Source of the DNA: Phycisphaerales bacterium
GTDB lineage: Bacteria; Planctomycetota; Phycisphaerae; Sedimentisphaerales; UBA12454
Reading direction: 5' to 3'
Assembly: GCA_003142595.1 (NCBI GenBank)
Contig: PLMU01000014.1
Span: 1-64,000 of the forward strand
DNA length: 64,000 bases
Shown: positions 52,707 to 63,710 of the stretch, piece after piece
Layout of the letters: the number at the start of each line of letters is the position of its first letter
How positions within the stretch are numbered: position 1 is the stretch's first letter
Translations under genes and position numbers: made by a program
The notes under the pieces: model-generated
What the model was told of the DNA's origin: nothing
What the model saw: only the letters and a program-made list of their open reading frames with translations
The model's database searches: none

Positions 52707-53171
52707 TCAAATTATATAATCCGGCACATATTCTTTCGTTGTGCTCATTTCTTCTTCAACAAGATTAGCAAATGTTGTATTGCTATAAATGTCAGATATT
52801 GAATCATTTAAACGCTGCCAGAGATTTGAAAAAGCGTAATCGCCGTTTCTAAAAGTTACGTTCTCGGACAGCACAAATTTATTCATTAGAGAACCCTGCA
52901 CGAACAAAATTACTTCACCTACTGTCAGCTCTGACGCAGGCCTTTTTAACATATATCCGCCGGCATTGCCGAGCCTCGATGTTACAAATTCTGCCTGTTT
53001 AAGCTCCAGGAGAATATTTTCCAAAAATCGCGGCGGTATACTCTGCGCAGCAGCGATTTCAGAAATTTTCATCACGTCTGACTTATCGTGACTGGCCAGT
53101 TCAAATATGGCCCGCAATGCATACCTGCATTTTTGCGATATTATTTTTGGTGTTACAAATATTGCTTTCAT
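52707..53171 (-). CDS. Rrf2-family transcriptional regulator (CymR-like)
   Basis: 154 residues from ATG 53171 (AGGA 9 bases upstream). N-terminal winged helix of Rrf2 type: QKCRYALRAIFELASHD, SEIAAAQSIPPRFLENILLELKQAEFVTSRLGNAGGYMLKRPASELTVGEVI. No CX5CX5C iron-sulfur Cys cluster, so it is like CymR rather than IscR/NsrR. Probable local regulator of the yezD-DUF3034-metY-cysK operon and of itself. A longer frame to 53222 was rejected because it would place the promoter inside the coding region. Confidence 0.92.
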   Translation of the reverse strand: MKAIFVTPKIISQKCRYALRAIFELASHDKSDVMKISEIAAAQSIPPRFLENILLELKQAEFVTSRLGNAGGYMLKRPASELTVGEVILFVQGSLMNKFVLSENVTFRNGDYAFSNLWQRLNDSISDIYSNTTFANLVEEEMSTTKEYVPDYII

Positions 53172-53175
53172 TATC

Positions 53176-53219
53176 ACTATTCCTATAGACATAGTAATAT
53201 AAAGCCTTATGTTTGTCAA
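53176..53219 (-). promoter_or_regulatory. Rrf2 operon promoter with inverted repeat
   Basis: Read leftward: TTGACA (53219-53214), 17-bp spacer, TACTAT (53196-53191). The inverted repeat ACTAT...ATAGT (53176-53195, centre CCTATAG) overlaps the -10 and start site, a plausible autoregulatory operator. Confidence 0.55.
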
Positions 53220-53282
53220 CAATATTTTTAAATTTTTTTTCGTGTTTTTATATCTTAATATTTTAAAGGCGGTAATTTGTCC

Positions 53283-53311
53283 TTGAAACCTGTTGAATAA
53301 CTCTCTAAAAT
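53283..53311 (+). promoter_or_regulatory. hisA promoter
   Basis: TTGAAA (53283-53288), 17-bp spacer, TAAAAT (53306-53311), 28 bases before the ATG, with AAGGGA as ribosome site. Confidence 0.6.
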
Positions 53312-53338
53312 CCGCCTAACTCCTTTAAGGGACTAGAA

Positions 53339-54067
53339 ATGTACGTTATACCGGCCATAGATTTGCTTGGCGGCAAATGTGTTCGTCTCATTCAAGGCGA
53401 ATACAATCGTTATATAAATTACGAGGACGACCCCGCAAAAAAAGCGATCGAATTTCGCGCTGCCGGGGCCCAGTGGCTGCACATTATTGACCTCGATGGC
53501 GCAAAGCTCGGCAGATGCGTGAATTGCGACACGGTTCGTGAAATTGTTTTAACAGCAAAAGATTTAAAAATCCAGGTTGGCGGCGGGATTCGCGACAGGG
53601 ATTCCATCACAACTATGCTCGATATGGGCGTAACTCGTGTGATACTCGGGACCAAGGCTGTCAGTGATTTCGAATGGTTCAGCGCTGTAGCGAAGGAATT
53701 TGCCGGCAAAATCGTTTTAAGTCTTGATGCCAGAGGGAGTAAAATTGCTACTGACGGCTGGAAAAAAGACAGTTCTCAGGAAGTGATTGACCTTGCGAAA
53801 AAGGCGGCGGATTTGCCGCTTGCAGCGATTATTTACACCGACATAAACCGGGATGGAATGCTTGCCGGACCTAACATCGAGAGGACAAAAGCGCTGGCAG
53901 AAGCGATAAAATTTCCTGTAATCGCCGCCGGTGGTGTTACGACAATTGACGATATAAAAAAACTTGCCCAAACAAAAGTCATTTCCGCAGCCATTGTCGG
54001 CAGATCGCTTTACGAGGGAACTATGGATCTTGCCGAGGCGATTAAAATCTGCTCTGAAAACGCTTAA
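53339..54067 (+). CDS. hisA: ProFAR isomerase (histidine biosynthesis)
   Basis: TIM-barrel isomerase converting ProFAR to PRFAR. Signature AIDLLGGKCVRLIQGEY with catalytic Asp8, GGIRDRDSI, KIVLSLDARGSKIATDGW, and YTDINRDGMLAGPN with the second catalytic Asp. 242 residues. Stand-alone here, not with other his genes. Confidence 0.97.
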   Translation: MYVIPAIDLLGGKCVRLIQGEYNRYINYEDDPAKKAIEFRAAGAQWLHIIDLDGAKLGRCVNCDTVREIVLTAKDLKIQVGGGIRDRDSITTMLDMGVTRVILGTKAVSDFEWFSAVAKEFAGKIVLSLDARGSKIATDGWKKDSSQEVIDLAKKAADLPLAAIIYTDINRDGMLAGPNIERTKALAEAIKFPVIAAGGVTTIDDIKKLAQTKVISAAIVGRSLYEGTMDLAEAIKICSENA

Positions 54068-55621
<1,554 letters not shown>

Positions 55622-55634
55622 TACAGCGGACACT

Positions 55635-57176
55635 ATGAGTGAAACGATAGCTATCATTGATTTCGGCAGTCAGTATGGTCAACTAATAGCGCGAAGAGTT
55701 CGTGAGCATAATGTCTATTCGATAATTTACCAGCCCGGTATCACCGCAAAAGAACTTGCACAAATCAAAAATCTTAAAGGCATAATCCTTTCCGGCGGCC
55801 CGGCGAGTGTCTATGCTCCTAATGCTCCTGCCTGTGATGAAAAAATATTCGACCTCGGCGTTCCAATCCTCGGCATCTGCTACGGAATGCAATGGGGCTG
55901 CAAGGTGCTGGGCGCGAAAATAAAACCCGCTAAAAGCAGAGAATACGGCAGAGCGGTTATTACTATCACAGATTCGAAAGATTTATTCGCGAGTCTCGGC
56001 GATACCGCGACAGTCTGGATGAGCCACGGCGACCAGGCCGAAAGTCTGAACAAAGATTTTGATGTTCTTGCGAAAACAAAAACCTGTCCTTACTCGGCTG
56101 TGCGGAATAAAAACAAAAAATTCTACGGTCTGCAGTTTCATCCGGAAGTCAGCCATACGCCCAAAGGCAATATAATGATGAAAAACTTCCTATATGATAT
56201 CTGTAAATGCCGCGGCGATTGGCAAATGAAAGATTTTGCCCAGCACACGATTGAAAAAATCCGCGATCAGGCCAAATCCGGCACTGTAATTTGCGGCCTT
56301 AGCGGCGGGGTCGATTCTGCCGTTACCGCCACGCTTGTCCACAAAGCAATCGGCGACAGACTTAAATGCATATTTGTCGATAACGGCTTATTGCGAAAAA
56401 ATGAAAGAGAACAGGTCGAAAGCACCTTCAAGGATCATTTTCACATTGATTTGCACGTTGTTGACTGGAGCAGACAGTTTCTCGAAAAACTTCAGGGCGT
56501 TACAGACCCGCAGAAGAAAAGAATAATAATCGGACACGAATTTATCGAGGCCTTCAAATCGGAGGCGAAAAAAATTCCTGACGCCAGATTCCTTGCACAG
56601 GGCACGCTCTATCCCGATGTAATCGAATCTGGAAACAAGGACGGCAACTTGGCTGCTAATATAAAACTTCATCATAATGTCGGCGGCCTGCCTGCCGAGC
56701 TGGGCTTTGAGCTGATTGAGCCGCTGCGGGATTTGTTCAAGGACGAAGTAAGACTTGTCGGAGAGTATTTAGGGCTGCCGGAAAATATTGTCTGGCGGCA
56801 TCCTTTCCCCGGTCCGGGACTTGCCGTGCGAATCATCGGCGAAATCACAGAAGAAAGACTTAAGATTCTTAGAGAAGCTGACGAAATACTTATAGACGAG
56901 ATTAAATCGGCCGAGCTTTACAGAAAAGTTTCGCAGACTTTGGCCGTGCTTGTGCCGGTCGCCACTGTCGGCGTTATGGGCGACGAAAGAAGCTATGATA
57001 ATGTTATCGCTATCCGCTCGGTCGATACGACTGATTTTATGACCGCCGATTTTTCGCGGATTCCTTACGATGTTCTTGCTATTATTGCTAATCGTATAAT
57101 AAACGAAGTCAGAGGAATTAATCGCGTTGTTTACGATATAAGCTCGAAACCGCCGGCGACAATTGAATGGGAATAA
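55635..57176 (+). CDS. guaA: GMP synthase (glutamine-hydrolysing)
   Basis: Aminates XMP to GMP. N-terminal class I glutaminase: GICYGMQ (Cys) and FHPEVSHT (His, Glu). ATP-pyrophosphatase P-loop [10 protein letters not shown], then the C-terminal dimerisation domain ending PPATIEWE. 513 residues. Coupled to guaB; downstream the PAP2 gene begins 1 base after its stop. Confidence 0.98.
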   Translation: MSETIAIIDFGSQYGQLIARRVREHNVYSIIYQPGITAKELAQIKNLKGIILSGGPASVYAPNAPACDEKIFDLGVPILGICYGMQWGCKVLGAKIKPAKSREYGRAVITITDSKDLFASLGDTATVWMSHGDQAESLNKDFDVLAKTKTCPYSAVRNKNKKFYGLQFHPEVSHTPKGNIMMKNFLYDICKCRGDWQMKDFAQHTIEKIRDQAKSGTVICGLSGGVDSAVTATLVHKAIGDRLKCIFVDNGLLRKNEREQVESTFKDHFHIDLHVVDWSRQFLEKLQGVTDPQKKRIIIGHEFIEAFKSEAKKIPDARFLAQGTLYPDVIESGNKDGNLAANIKLHHNVGGLPAELGFELIEPLRDLFKDEVRLVGEYLGLPENIVWRHPFPGPGLAVRIIGEITEERLKILREADEILIDEIKSAELYRKVSQTLAVLVPVATVGVMGDERSYDNVIAIRSVDTTDFMTADFSRIPYDVLAIIANRIINEVRGINRVVYDISSKPPATIEWE

Positions 57177-57177
57177 A

Positions 57178-58002
57178 ATGGATTTTAAATTTAAAATTTC
57201 AAATTTAAAATTTTTGTTCTTAATTTTTATTTTTTGTCTTCCAGTTTTTTCCGCTGAACCTAATGATTCCAAAGAGCCTAATGATGTTAACGGCTATGTT
57301 CCTGCGACAGGAGATATTTGGAAAGACGCCAAGGTGTTTCCAAAAGTTGCCTGGGACGACGCGAAAATGACATATTTTAACGGCGACAATTTACTTCTTT
57401 TGCTCCTTGCCGGCGGCGGCAGCATTGCGCTGCACGACAGCGGGGCCGATGATAAAGCTGCCGAGCATTTTGATAAGCACAGGTCTTTCCCAAAGGACCT
57501 GGACAATTTCACCGATCTTGCGGGTAATCCGGGCACTCATTTTGCCATTACGGGCATTTGGTACGCAGTTGCCTCCAGCAAAAAAGACGATTTAAATGTT
57601 CAGCGAAGCTGGATTATGATGAGGGCCCTGGCCGTTACCGGTGCTACCACACTCGCGCTCAAAGGCATAGTCAACAATCATACGCCGAATGGCTTCAATT
57701 ATGCCTGGCCAAGCGGTCATACTGCAAGTTCTTTTACCGTCGCTTCAGTGCTGGATGAATTTTACGGCCCTAAAATTGGTATTCCCGCGTACTTAGGTGC
57801 GGGTTTTGTGGGTTATCGAATGATGGATTCGGGCGACCACTGGGCAAGCGATGTTTTGTTCGGCGGCGTTTTAGGATATGTTGTCGGACATTCAATCGCC
57901 GGCAAATATAAACTTGACCTTGGCGGATTTAAAGTTCGCCCGCTCGTCTCAGAACTGCACGATGGGCCGTCGGCAGGAATTGTGCTTGCTAAAGATTTTT
58001 AA
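57178..58002 (+). CDS. PAP2-family phosphatase
   Basis: Type 2 phosphatidic acid phosphatase. The signal peptide (KFKISNLKFLFLIFIFCLPVFSA) is encoded by an AAATTTAAAATTT-rich sequence that looks like a dispersed repeat. PAP2 motifs: KGIVNNHTP (motif 1, the RP variant), PSGHTASSF (motif 2, His) and SGDHWASDVLFGG (motif 3). Likely an exported lipid- or undecaprenyl-phosphate phosphatase. ATG 57178 is one base after guaA; a longer frame to 57163 overlaps guaA. Confidence 0.9.
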   Translation: MDFKFKISNLKFLFLIFIFCLPVFSAEPNDSKEPNDVNGYVPATGDIWKDAKVFPKVAWDDAKMTYFNGDNLLLLLLAGGGSIALHDSGADDKAAEHFDKHRSFPKDLDNFTDLAGNPGTHFAITGIWYAVASSKKDDLNVQRSWIMMRALAVTGATTLALKGIVNNHTPNGFNYAWPSGHTASSFTVASVLDEFYGPKIGIPAYLGAGFVGYRMMDSGDHWASDVLFGGVLGYVVGHSIAGKYKLDLGGFKVRPLVSELHDGPSAGIVLAKDF

Positions 58003-58557
58003 TTATTTGGAAATTGCGTTTGCGAGTTCGGCATTTTTTGGATTTTTAGAAATGTAAACAAACGCCGGTGGAATATTCAAGGGGACGAATTTCATTTTTA
58101 CATCGTGAAAATACTGTTTCAGTTTCGGCTTCAGAAATGGATTGTATTGAAACTGAATATAGGTTTTGCTCCTGCTGGACAAAGCAATTATTTTTTCTCT
58201 ATCTGATTTGCCGAATGTCGCCAAAGGCAGGCTGGAAAGAATACAATCAAATTGTTCGACATATTTGCCGCAGTTCTGAACATCGTCATTGACTACTTTT
58301 AGCCGTGAATCCTTTATCGACTTCAAACGCTCGCAAAAATTCGAGTTGATTTCAAAGCAGGTGAGTTTGCCGTTTTTCGGCAGATGACGCAGAATTTCCG
58401 TTGTTACAGAACCTGTGCCGGGCCCAAATTCAACAACGTTGGTTGCCCCACCCATTTGCTGAGCCATCTTCCTGGCCAGAAACCCTGAACTTTCTGCAAC
58501 AGCCCCGACCTGTTTCGGGTTCTTTAAGAATTCTCTGATAAATTTCATAAATCGCAT
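58003..58557 (-). CDS. PmtA-like phospholipid N-methyltransferase
   Basis: SAM methyltransferase: VVEFGPGTGSVTTEIL (motif I), CFEINSNF, DDVQ, and LSSLPLATF (motif IV, phospholipid methyltransferase type rather than rRNA). KFIREFLKNPKQVGAVAESS start is typical of the PmtA/rRNA-adenine-methylase-like family. Likely methylates phosphatidylethanolamine; other substrates possible. Convergent with the PAP2 gene, stops adjacent. Confidence 0.88.
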   Translation of the reverse strand: MRFMKFIREFLKNPKQVGAVAESSGFLARKMAQQMGGATNVVEFGPGTGSVTTEILRHLPKNGKLTCFEINSNFCERLKSIKDSRLKVVNDDVQNCGKYVEQFDCILSSLPLATFGKSDREKIIALSSRSKTYIQFQYNPFLKPKLKQYFHDVKMKFVPLNIPPAFVYISKNPKNAELANAISK

Positions 58558-58642
58558 TATCGTTTTCCGTTCACCGTCTCAAAATCAATTCCGCCACATT
58601 TTAACACGTCCATGTTGCAATGCACGTTTTTTCCCCTGCTCG

Positions 58643-58664
58643 CCCGCCAGACGCTATTGGCGGG
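58643..58664. repeat. CCCGCCA...TGGCGGG hairpin
   Basis: Seven-bp stem (58643-58649 with 58658-58664) around GACGCTAT, related to the element inside mfd. The rest of the gap 58558-58970 holds only a promoter and no gene. Confidence 0.6.
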
Positions 58665-58815
58665 GTCATCATAAAATGATAAAAAGCTTAATTTTAATCA
58701 AAAAACGAGGGTTTCCCATATGTTTCTACTGTAAGGGGACTAAATTTATCTAAAATTCTTGGATTTATTACTGATTAAAGATACGGATATAAGCCCTTTG
58801 AGGTTCCGTTTTTGT

Positions 58816-58844
58816 TTGACTTTATATACTATTTTTGCTACAGT
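58816..58844 (+). promoter_or_regulatory. promoter of the GT2 gene
   Basis: TTGACT (58816-58821), 17-bp spacer, TACAGT (58839-58844). A leader of about 120 bases follows, ending in GGAGG 9 bases before the ATG; no riboswitch fold I recognise. Confidence 0.5.
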
Positions 58845-58970
58845 GATATTTTTCGTATATATGTAAGAAACCGCAGGAAGAAAGTGGATTTCATATCCTG
58901 TTAAGACCAACATATATTTCACGCCATATATCCATATAACCAGTCGCTGGCGGGCTGGAGGAAGTTTCTA

Positions 58971-60458
58971 ATGTTTGATGTTAAGAAGTTTTTTCAGGGT
59001 TACGGTGCAGTTGCAACTCCGACCAGCAGGCTCGCAATTTATTCGCCGCGGTTTGGCGGAGCTTTCCGCAGCAGTATAAGTCTTCCGCTGACAACGGATT
59101 CTTCGGCAAAGATTTGTATTGCGCTTATAACGGCGATGATTATATACAGCGGTCTTTTGACTCTTGCGGATTTCAGGACTATGCTCGAAGAGCTTCGTAT
59201 GAGCAGGATGGGCTGGTTCTTTTTTTATGCTTTCCGTGTGCTTCTTATATCGAATGTTACTGTATTCCTGTGGCGCGTTCTGCTTGTATTGGGTTACAGG
59301 CCCGTGCGAAGCTGCACTGACCAGCAATTACCTTACTGCACAGTGATTGTGCCCGCTTACAACGAAGGCAAACATATGCTCAAGACGCTGCGAAGCGTTT
59401 TAAAAAGCGATTATCCAATTAATAAACTTCAAATTATAGCTATCAATGACGGCAGCGCAGACGACACACTTTCCTGGATACAAAAGGCCTGCAGCGAATC
59501 AGCCGGCAGGATTGAAATGATAAACTTTAAAAAGAATCGCGGCAAACGCGCAGCGTTATACGAAGGCATAGTTCGCGGCAGGGGAGAGATTATAGTAACA
59601 ATAGACAGCGATTCGATAATTGAACGTCATACTATTCGAAGGCTCGTCAGTCCGTTTGTATCCGATTCCAAAGTAGGCGCAGTGGCCGGCAGCGTTCGCG
59701 TTCTCAACCGCAGGGATGGAATTATCCCGAAAATGCTTGAGGTGTCTTTCGCATACAGTTTTGATTTTATTCGCGCAAGCCAGAGTATGGTCAACACCGT
59801 TTTCTGTACCCCCGGGGCGTTAAGCGCTTATCGTAAAAAAGTTATAATCAAAGACCTTAAAGAGTGGGTCCATCAGACATTTTTCGGCCGGCCCGCCACT
59901 ATCGGCGAAGACAGGGCAATAACAAATATCGTTCTGCGAAACGGTTACGATGTCAGATTCCAGTCTGACGCTGTGGTTTATACTATGGTGCCGACAGATT
60001 ACGGCCAGCTCTGCAAGATGCTGCTCCGCTGGTCCAGGAGCAATGTGCGTGAAACATGGGTAATGATTAAATTTATATTTAAAAAATTCCGCAAAGACAC
60101 AAGCGGAGCAAGAATCAACTTCATAGTATCATTTATCAACCCGGTTATGTCGCGAGTCCTGGTTTTCGCGGTAGCCGGCTGGATGCTTGTGCAGCCCAGT
60201 GTATATTTATCGCAGGTTTTGTTTGGAGCGGTAATCGCCTCAACGGCACCGGCTGTTTTTTATTTTCTGCGTCGTCGAAGTTCGGAAGCGATTTGGTCTT
60301 ACGCCTATGGCCTGTTCTGGCTGTCGGGATTGTGGTGGGTAAGTATCTGGGCGCTTTTAACGATGCAAAATGGCAAATGGCTGACCCGAGACCTGCCGGC
60401 AGGTAAAATGCCTATCAGCGACAGATTAATGCAATTATTCCGTCTCCGCGCCGCCTAA
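58971..60458 (+). CDS. processive family 2 glycosyltransferase
   Basis: Inner-membrane polysaccharide synthase of the hyaluronan/chitin/cellulose type. N-terminal membrane helix (about 42-58) and a second (about 82-104), catalytic GT2 core: TVIVPAYNEGKHMLKTLRSVL, TIDSDS (DxD), PGALSAYRK, GEDRAITN, and QxxRW-type RWSRS, then 3-4 C-terminal membrane helices. Likely makes a beta-linked polymer; the sugar is unknown. A separate gene from the kinase-like operon that follows after 138 bp. GGAGG start. Confidence 0.92.
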   Translation: MFDVKKFFQGYGAVATPTSRLAIYSPRFGGAFRSSISLPLTTDSSAKICIALITAMIIYSGLLTLADFRTMLEELRMSRMGWFFFYAFRVLLISNVTVFLWRVLLVLGYRPVRSCTDQQLPYCTVIVPAYNEGKHMLKTLRSVLKSDYPINKLQIIAINDGSADDTLSWIQKACSESAGRIEMINFKKNRGKRAALYEGIVRGRGEIIVTIDSDSIIERHTIRRLVSPFVSDSKVGAVAGSVRVLNRRDGIIPKMLEVSFAYSFDFIRASQSMVNTVFCTPGALSAYRKKVIIKDLKEWVHQTFFGRPATIGEDRAITNIVLRNGYDVRFQSDAVVYTMVPTDYGQLCKMLLRWSRSNVRETWVMIKFIFKKFRKDTSGARINFIVSFINPVMSRVLVFAVAGWMLVQPSVYLSQVLFGAVIASTAPAVFYFLRRRSSEAIWSYAYGLFWLSGLWWVSIWALLTMQNGKWLTRDLPAGKMPISDRLMQLFRLRAA

Positions 60459-60596
60459 AGATTCAAACAGGGGAAAAACTTTTTTATTCCCTTATGAAAC
60501 CGGGACCATTTCTGTTTTTCTTTTTTTCTTTGCTGTCAGCGGGAAATTCATTTACTCTATAGGGCTGATAGCGGGATTTTTAATAGGGATTTAAAC

Positions 60597-61814
60597 TTGA
60601 ACATTTTAGTTTTTAACTGCGGCAGTTCGTCGCTCACATATAAAGTTTTTAAGGCCGCTGATGTCCGGACTGTTGAAGCGGCTGTATCAGGAAAAGCCCA
60701 CCGCGTAGGAGTAACCGGCACGGAACCTTCCTTTATCGAGTATAAAATTGGCGAAAGTACTCAGAAGGATATTATTCCCCTTAAAACTCACAAAGACGCC
60801 GCCGCTTTTATATTAAAAAGTTTAAAAGACAGAATTGATATCGACCTTATTGGTCATCGGTTTGTGCACGGCGGGAACTATTTCGTAAGTTCAGAATTTA
60901 TTAATGATGAAACTTTAAGAAAACTGCAGTTATGTCTGCCGCTGGCGCCTATTCATAATCCCGTTTCGCTTAGCGTTATTAATGAATGTCGTCAAACTCT
61001 GCCGGATGTAAAACAATATGTAACTTTTGATTCGGCCTTTCATTCTTCTCTGCCCGCCGTCGCTTACACTTATGCATTGCCGGCAAGCGTAACGGAAAAA
61101 CTCAATTATCGTAAATATGGCTTTCACGGCCTGTCTTATTTGAATGTTCTTCTCGAAACGGGACACTTTTTTAAGACCTCTCCGGAAAAACTCAAAATCA
61201 TAGCCTGTCATCTTGGCACAGGCGGCTCGAGCATTGCGGCCATCAAAGACGGCCACTCAATCGATACTTCAATGGGTTATTCTCCTCTTACAGGTCTTGT
61301 TATGAGCACTCGCTGCGGGGATATCGACCCTATGCTTACGGTATATCTGATGAGTGTATTCGGATATCGGCCGGATGACTTGCTCGACCTTTTGACAAAA
61401 AAAAGCGGTCTGCTGGGCATTTCAGGTTTTTCAAGCGATATCAGGGACATCATAAAAAACACTTCGCCCGAGGACAAAGACCAGGCCGACCTTGCGTTTG
61501 ATATGTATGTTTATCGAATAAGAAAATACATCGGCGGTTATGCCGCGATTCTTGGCGGCGCCGATGTTCTTGTTTTCACGGATGATATTGGTGTATATAA
61601 CTGGCAGGTCAGAGAAAAGGTTTGTGAAAACATGGATTGGTGCGGCATCGCATTGGACAGTGTCGCAAACCGTGATTATAACGGTAAGCAGATAGCCATG
61701 CTTAGTAAAGAAAACTCTCCGGCATCTGTTCTTTGTATTCCCGCCGATGAGGAGCGGGTTATTTGTTTGGAGGGATTAAATTTGTCCGCCAAAGCAGGAG
61801 ATAAAACCAGATGA
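60597..61814 (+). CDS. acetate-kinase-like protein 1 (altered GGIGEN loop)
   Basis: Homologue of AckA with most catalytic residues: ILVFNCGSSSLTYKVF, GHRFVHGG (Arg), IHNPV, FDSAFH, CHLGTGGSS, DTSMGY...STRCGDIDP (Arg), and IPADEERV (Glu). But TGGIGEN, the ATP/acetyl loop, is TDDIGVY, and the TSHKYV helix after YGFHG is LSYLNV. So activity is doubtful or the substrate differs. TTG start, AGGGA upstream. Overlaps gene 2 by 4 bases (ATGA). Confidence 0.88.
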   Translation: MNILVFNCGSSSLTYKVFKAADVRTVEAAVSGKAHRVGVTGTEPSFIEYKIGESTQKDIIPLKTHKDAAAFILKSLKDRIDIDLIGHRFVHGGNYFVSSEFINDETLRKLQLCLPLAPIHNPVSLSVINECRQTLPDVKQYVTFDSAFHSSLPAVAYTYALPASVTEKLNYRKYGFHGLSYLNVLLETGHFFKTSPEKLKIIACHLGTGGSSIAAIKDGHSIDTSMGYSPLTGLVMSTRCGDIDPMLTVYLMSVFGYRPDDLLDLLTKKSGLLGISGFSSDIRDIIKNTSPEDKDQADLAFDMYVYRIRKYIGGYAAILGGADVLVFTDDIGVYNWQVREKVCENMDWCGIALDSVANRDYNGKQIAMLSKENSPASVLCIPADEERVICLEGLNLSAKAGDKTR

Positions 61815-62893
61815 TACTGCTTTTTGATTCCGATACCGTTAATTTGCATTGGTGTAAAGTCCAGGGAGAAATTCTCACTGAGGAAAAATGTTCGCTGCGC
61901 TCGGATTGGTCGCAGACTGTTGCAAAAAGCACAAACAACTTTGAAAAGATTGAGTCAATCGGATATTTTTTACATCATGGCGGCGAAATTATTAAAAAGC
62001 CTGCGTCTTTTTTATCTGCACAGAACATAAAAGAACTGGAAAAATGTGTTGGCTTTCTGCCCGAATATAACGATATCACCGCCAAAACAGCCGGCTATTA
62101 TATTGATATACTGCCGAACCTTTCGCACATTCTTCTTTGCGATACAGCCTTTTTCCTCGATTTACCCGCCGAAGTCAGCAGCTATGCTGTGCCGTATCAG
62201 CTTAGCGACAAAGGCATAAGGCGAACCGGAAGATTCGGTCTTTTTCACTCCTGGGCATCAAAACAGATAAAGCCTCTTATTAAAAAAAGCTCTCAAAGAA
62301 TTATTTGCGTCCATCTGGATGAGCATACGAATATCACAGCCGTAAAAGACGGCCTGCCGGTTGATTCGAGTATGGGCTTTACTCCGACAGAGGGAATACT
62401 GTCCGGCACAAGCTGCGGCGATATTGACCCGACAATTATATTTTATCTTCATTCGATGGGAATGCGGTTTGAGCAGATTAATCAGCTTCTTTCGAGCCAA
62501 AGCGGTTTTACGGCATTGACAGGCGAAAAAACCGATTTATTTGAGGTTATCAGCGGCAAAAGAAATGTGAAAAAAGATTTCGCGCGGGAAATTTATCTGT
62601 ATAATGTTGTTAAATACATCGGCAGCTTTATTTCAATGCTCGGCGGACTTGACGCGATTGTGTTTTTCAGCGAAAATCTGGAACAGTTCCAGCCGATTAT
62701 CGGCGATGTATGTAAAAAATTTGAATTTCTCGGATTAAAACTCCAGGGCCAGATAGATAAAAAACAGCAGATTTGGAATTTTGCTGATAAAACAAGCGAT
62801 ATAAAAGTGTTTGGTTTGAAAATTAATAAATGGCGGATTTTGGCTTCACAAATTGAAGTCCTGCGCCGTAAGGCGTCCCAAAGCGGAAAATAA
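61811..62893 (+). CDS. acetate-kinase-like protein 2 (degenerate)
   Basis: Shorter, degenerate AckA homologue. The phosphate-loop start N-x-G-S-S-S is absent (FDSDTVNLHW). LLHHGGE replaces GHRxVHGG, CDTAFF keeps one Asp, FGLFHS lacks the His-helix, and GTSCGDIDP has Ser for the catalytic Arg. The end lacks the IPxxE metal site. Fold hallmarks (SSMGFTPTEG, YLYNVVKYIGSFISMLGGLDAIVF) remain. Likely a pseudokinase or regulatory partner of protein 1, with which it is coupled by ATGA. Confidence 0.85.
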   Translation: MILLFDSDTVNLHWCKVQGEILTEEKCSLRSDWSQTVAKSTNNFEKIESIGYFLHHGGEIIKKPASFLSAQNIKELEKCVGFLPEYNDITAKTAGYYIDILPNLSHILLCDTAFFLDLPAEVSSYAVPYQLSDKGIRRTGRFGLFHSWASKQIKPLIKKSSQRIICVHLDEHTNITAVKDGLPVDSSMGFTPTEGILSGTSCGDIDPTIIFYLHSMGMRFEQINQLLSSQSGFTALTGEKTDLFEVISGKRNVKKDFAREIYLYNVVKYIGSFISMLGGLDAIVFFSENLEQFQPIIGDVCKKFEFLGLKLQGQIDKKQQIWNFADKTSDIKVFGLKINKWRILASQIEVLRRKASQSGK

Positions 62894-62907
62894 TAAAGGA
62901 GCAAAAA

Positions 62908-63693
62908 ATGACTGATGATAAAAGATATCTCGTTGATGTCGGTATGAAAAACCTTCCATTCCCGATGAAGGTGCTATCCAAAGCAAATCCTGATGGTCAG
63001 CAGACCATCGCCAATATTTCCATTAGCGCAAGGATTATGCACGAATTCGAAGCCAGATGGATCGATACATTCATCGGCGTTCTGCATCAGCATCGCGAAA
63101 GAATCGGAACAAAGACTCTCAGGGCCAATATCGCCGATTATGTCGCAAAGCTCTCAGCCTCTCGCGTTAATATCGATTTCGATTATCCTTTCTTCATAGA
63201 AAAAATTACGCCAAAGTCCGGCGAAAAATGCCTTGTCAGATACCTGTGTACATATTCAGTCAGAACTCCTTCAGTCAGGGCCCAGACCGATGTTATCTTT
63301 AAAATAGAAGTGCCTTGTCTTACTACCTATCCTTCTTCAAAGGCAAAAAAACTAAAAGGCCTGTTTGGCCAGCTCAGCATAATGAATATTGAAATTGACC
63401 CCAAAACGGAAATATTCCCCGAAGATATCGTCGATATCGTCGACAGACACTCGATAAGCCCGGTGTATTCCTTTTTGACGGAAGATGACCAGGACTATAT
63501 TATCGAGAAGATGCATACCCAGGAAAAGTCCAGCGTCGTTGTAGTTGATGAAATCAAAGAGGAGCTAGCGCATAATAAGGATATAAACTGGTATTCGATT
63601 CGCTGCTCCAATTTTGGAATGCTGCATACTTACAGCACCGTAATTGGAACTGAGAAGAGTATGTGGGTTCCCTTCAGCGGCTACGAAGAATAG
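62908..63693 (+). CDS. FolE2-like protein lacking the CPC motif
   Basis: Homologue of type IB GTP cyclohydrolase (FolE2; tunnel-fold, GTP to 7,8-dihydroneopterin triphosphate). The family frame is clear (VGMKNLPFPM, ISARIMHEFEARWIDTFI, SPVYSFL, WYSIRCSNF). But VPCxxLCPCSK is VPCLTTYPSSK (both Cys of CPC replaced by Tyr141 and Ser143), the FVED Glu is Val, and the HNH near the end is LHTYS. The metal/catalytic set is thus largely lost. Likely a repurposed protein, or one with altered metal or substrate. AAAGGAG start; follows the pair by 14 bases, so the three form an operon. Confidence 0.85.
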   Translation: MTDDKRYLVDVGMKNLPFPMKVLSKANPDGQQTIANISISARIMHEFEARWIDTFIGVLHQHRERIGTKTLRANIADYVAKLSASRVNIDFDYPFFIEKITPKSGEKCLVRYLCTYSVRTPSVRAQTDVIFKIEVPCLTTYPSSKAKKLKGLFGQLSIMNIEIDPKTEIFPEDIVDIVDRHSISPVYSFLTEDDQDYIIEKMHTQEKSSVVVVDEIKEELAHNKDINWYSIRCSNFGMLHTYSTVIGTEKSMWVPFSGYEE

Positions 63694-63710
63694 AATAGTT
63701 GGTCAGCAGG

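Noticed and set aside
58845..58970. c-di-GMP riboswitch in the leader of the GT2 gene
   Set aside because: No GEMM-type core or matching stems seen in the ~120-nt leader.
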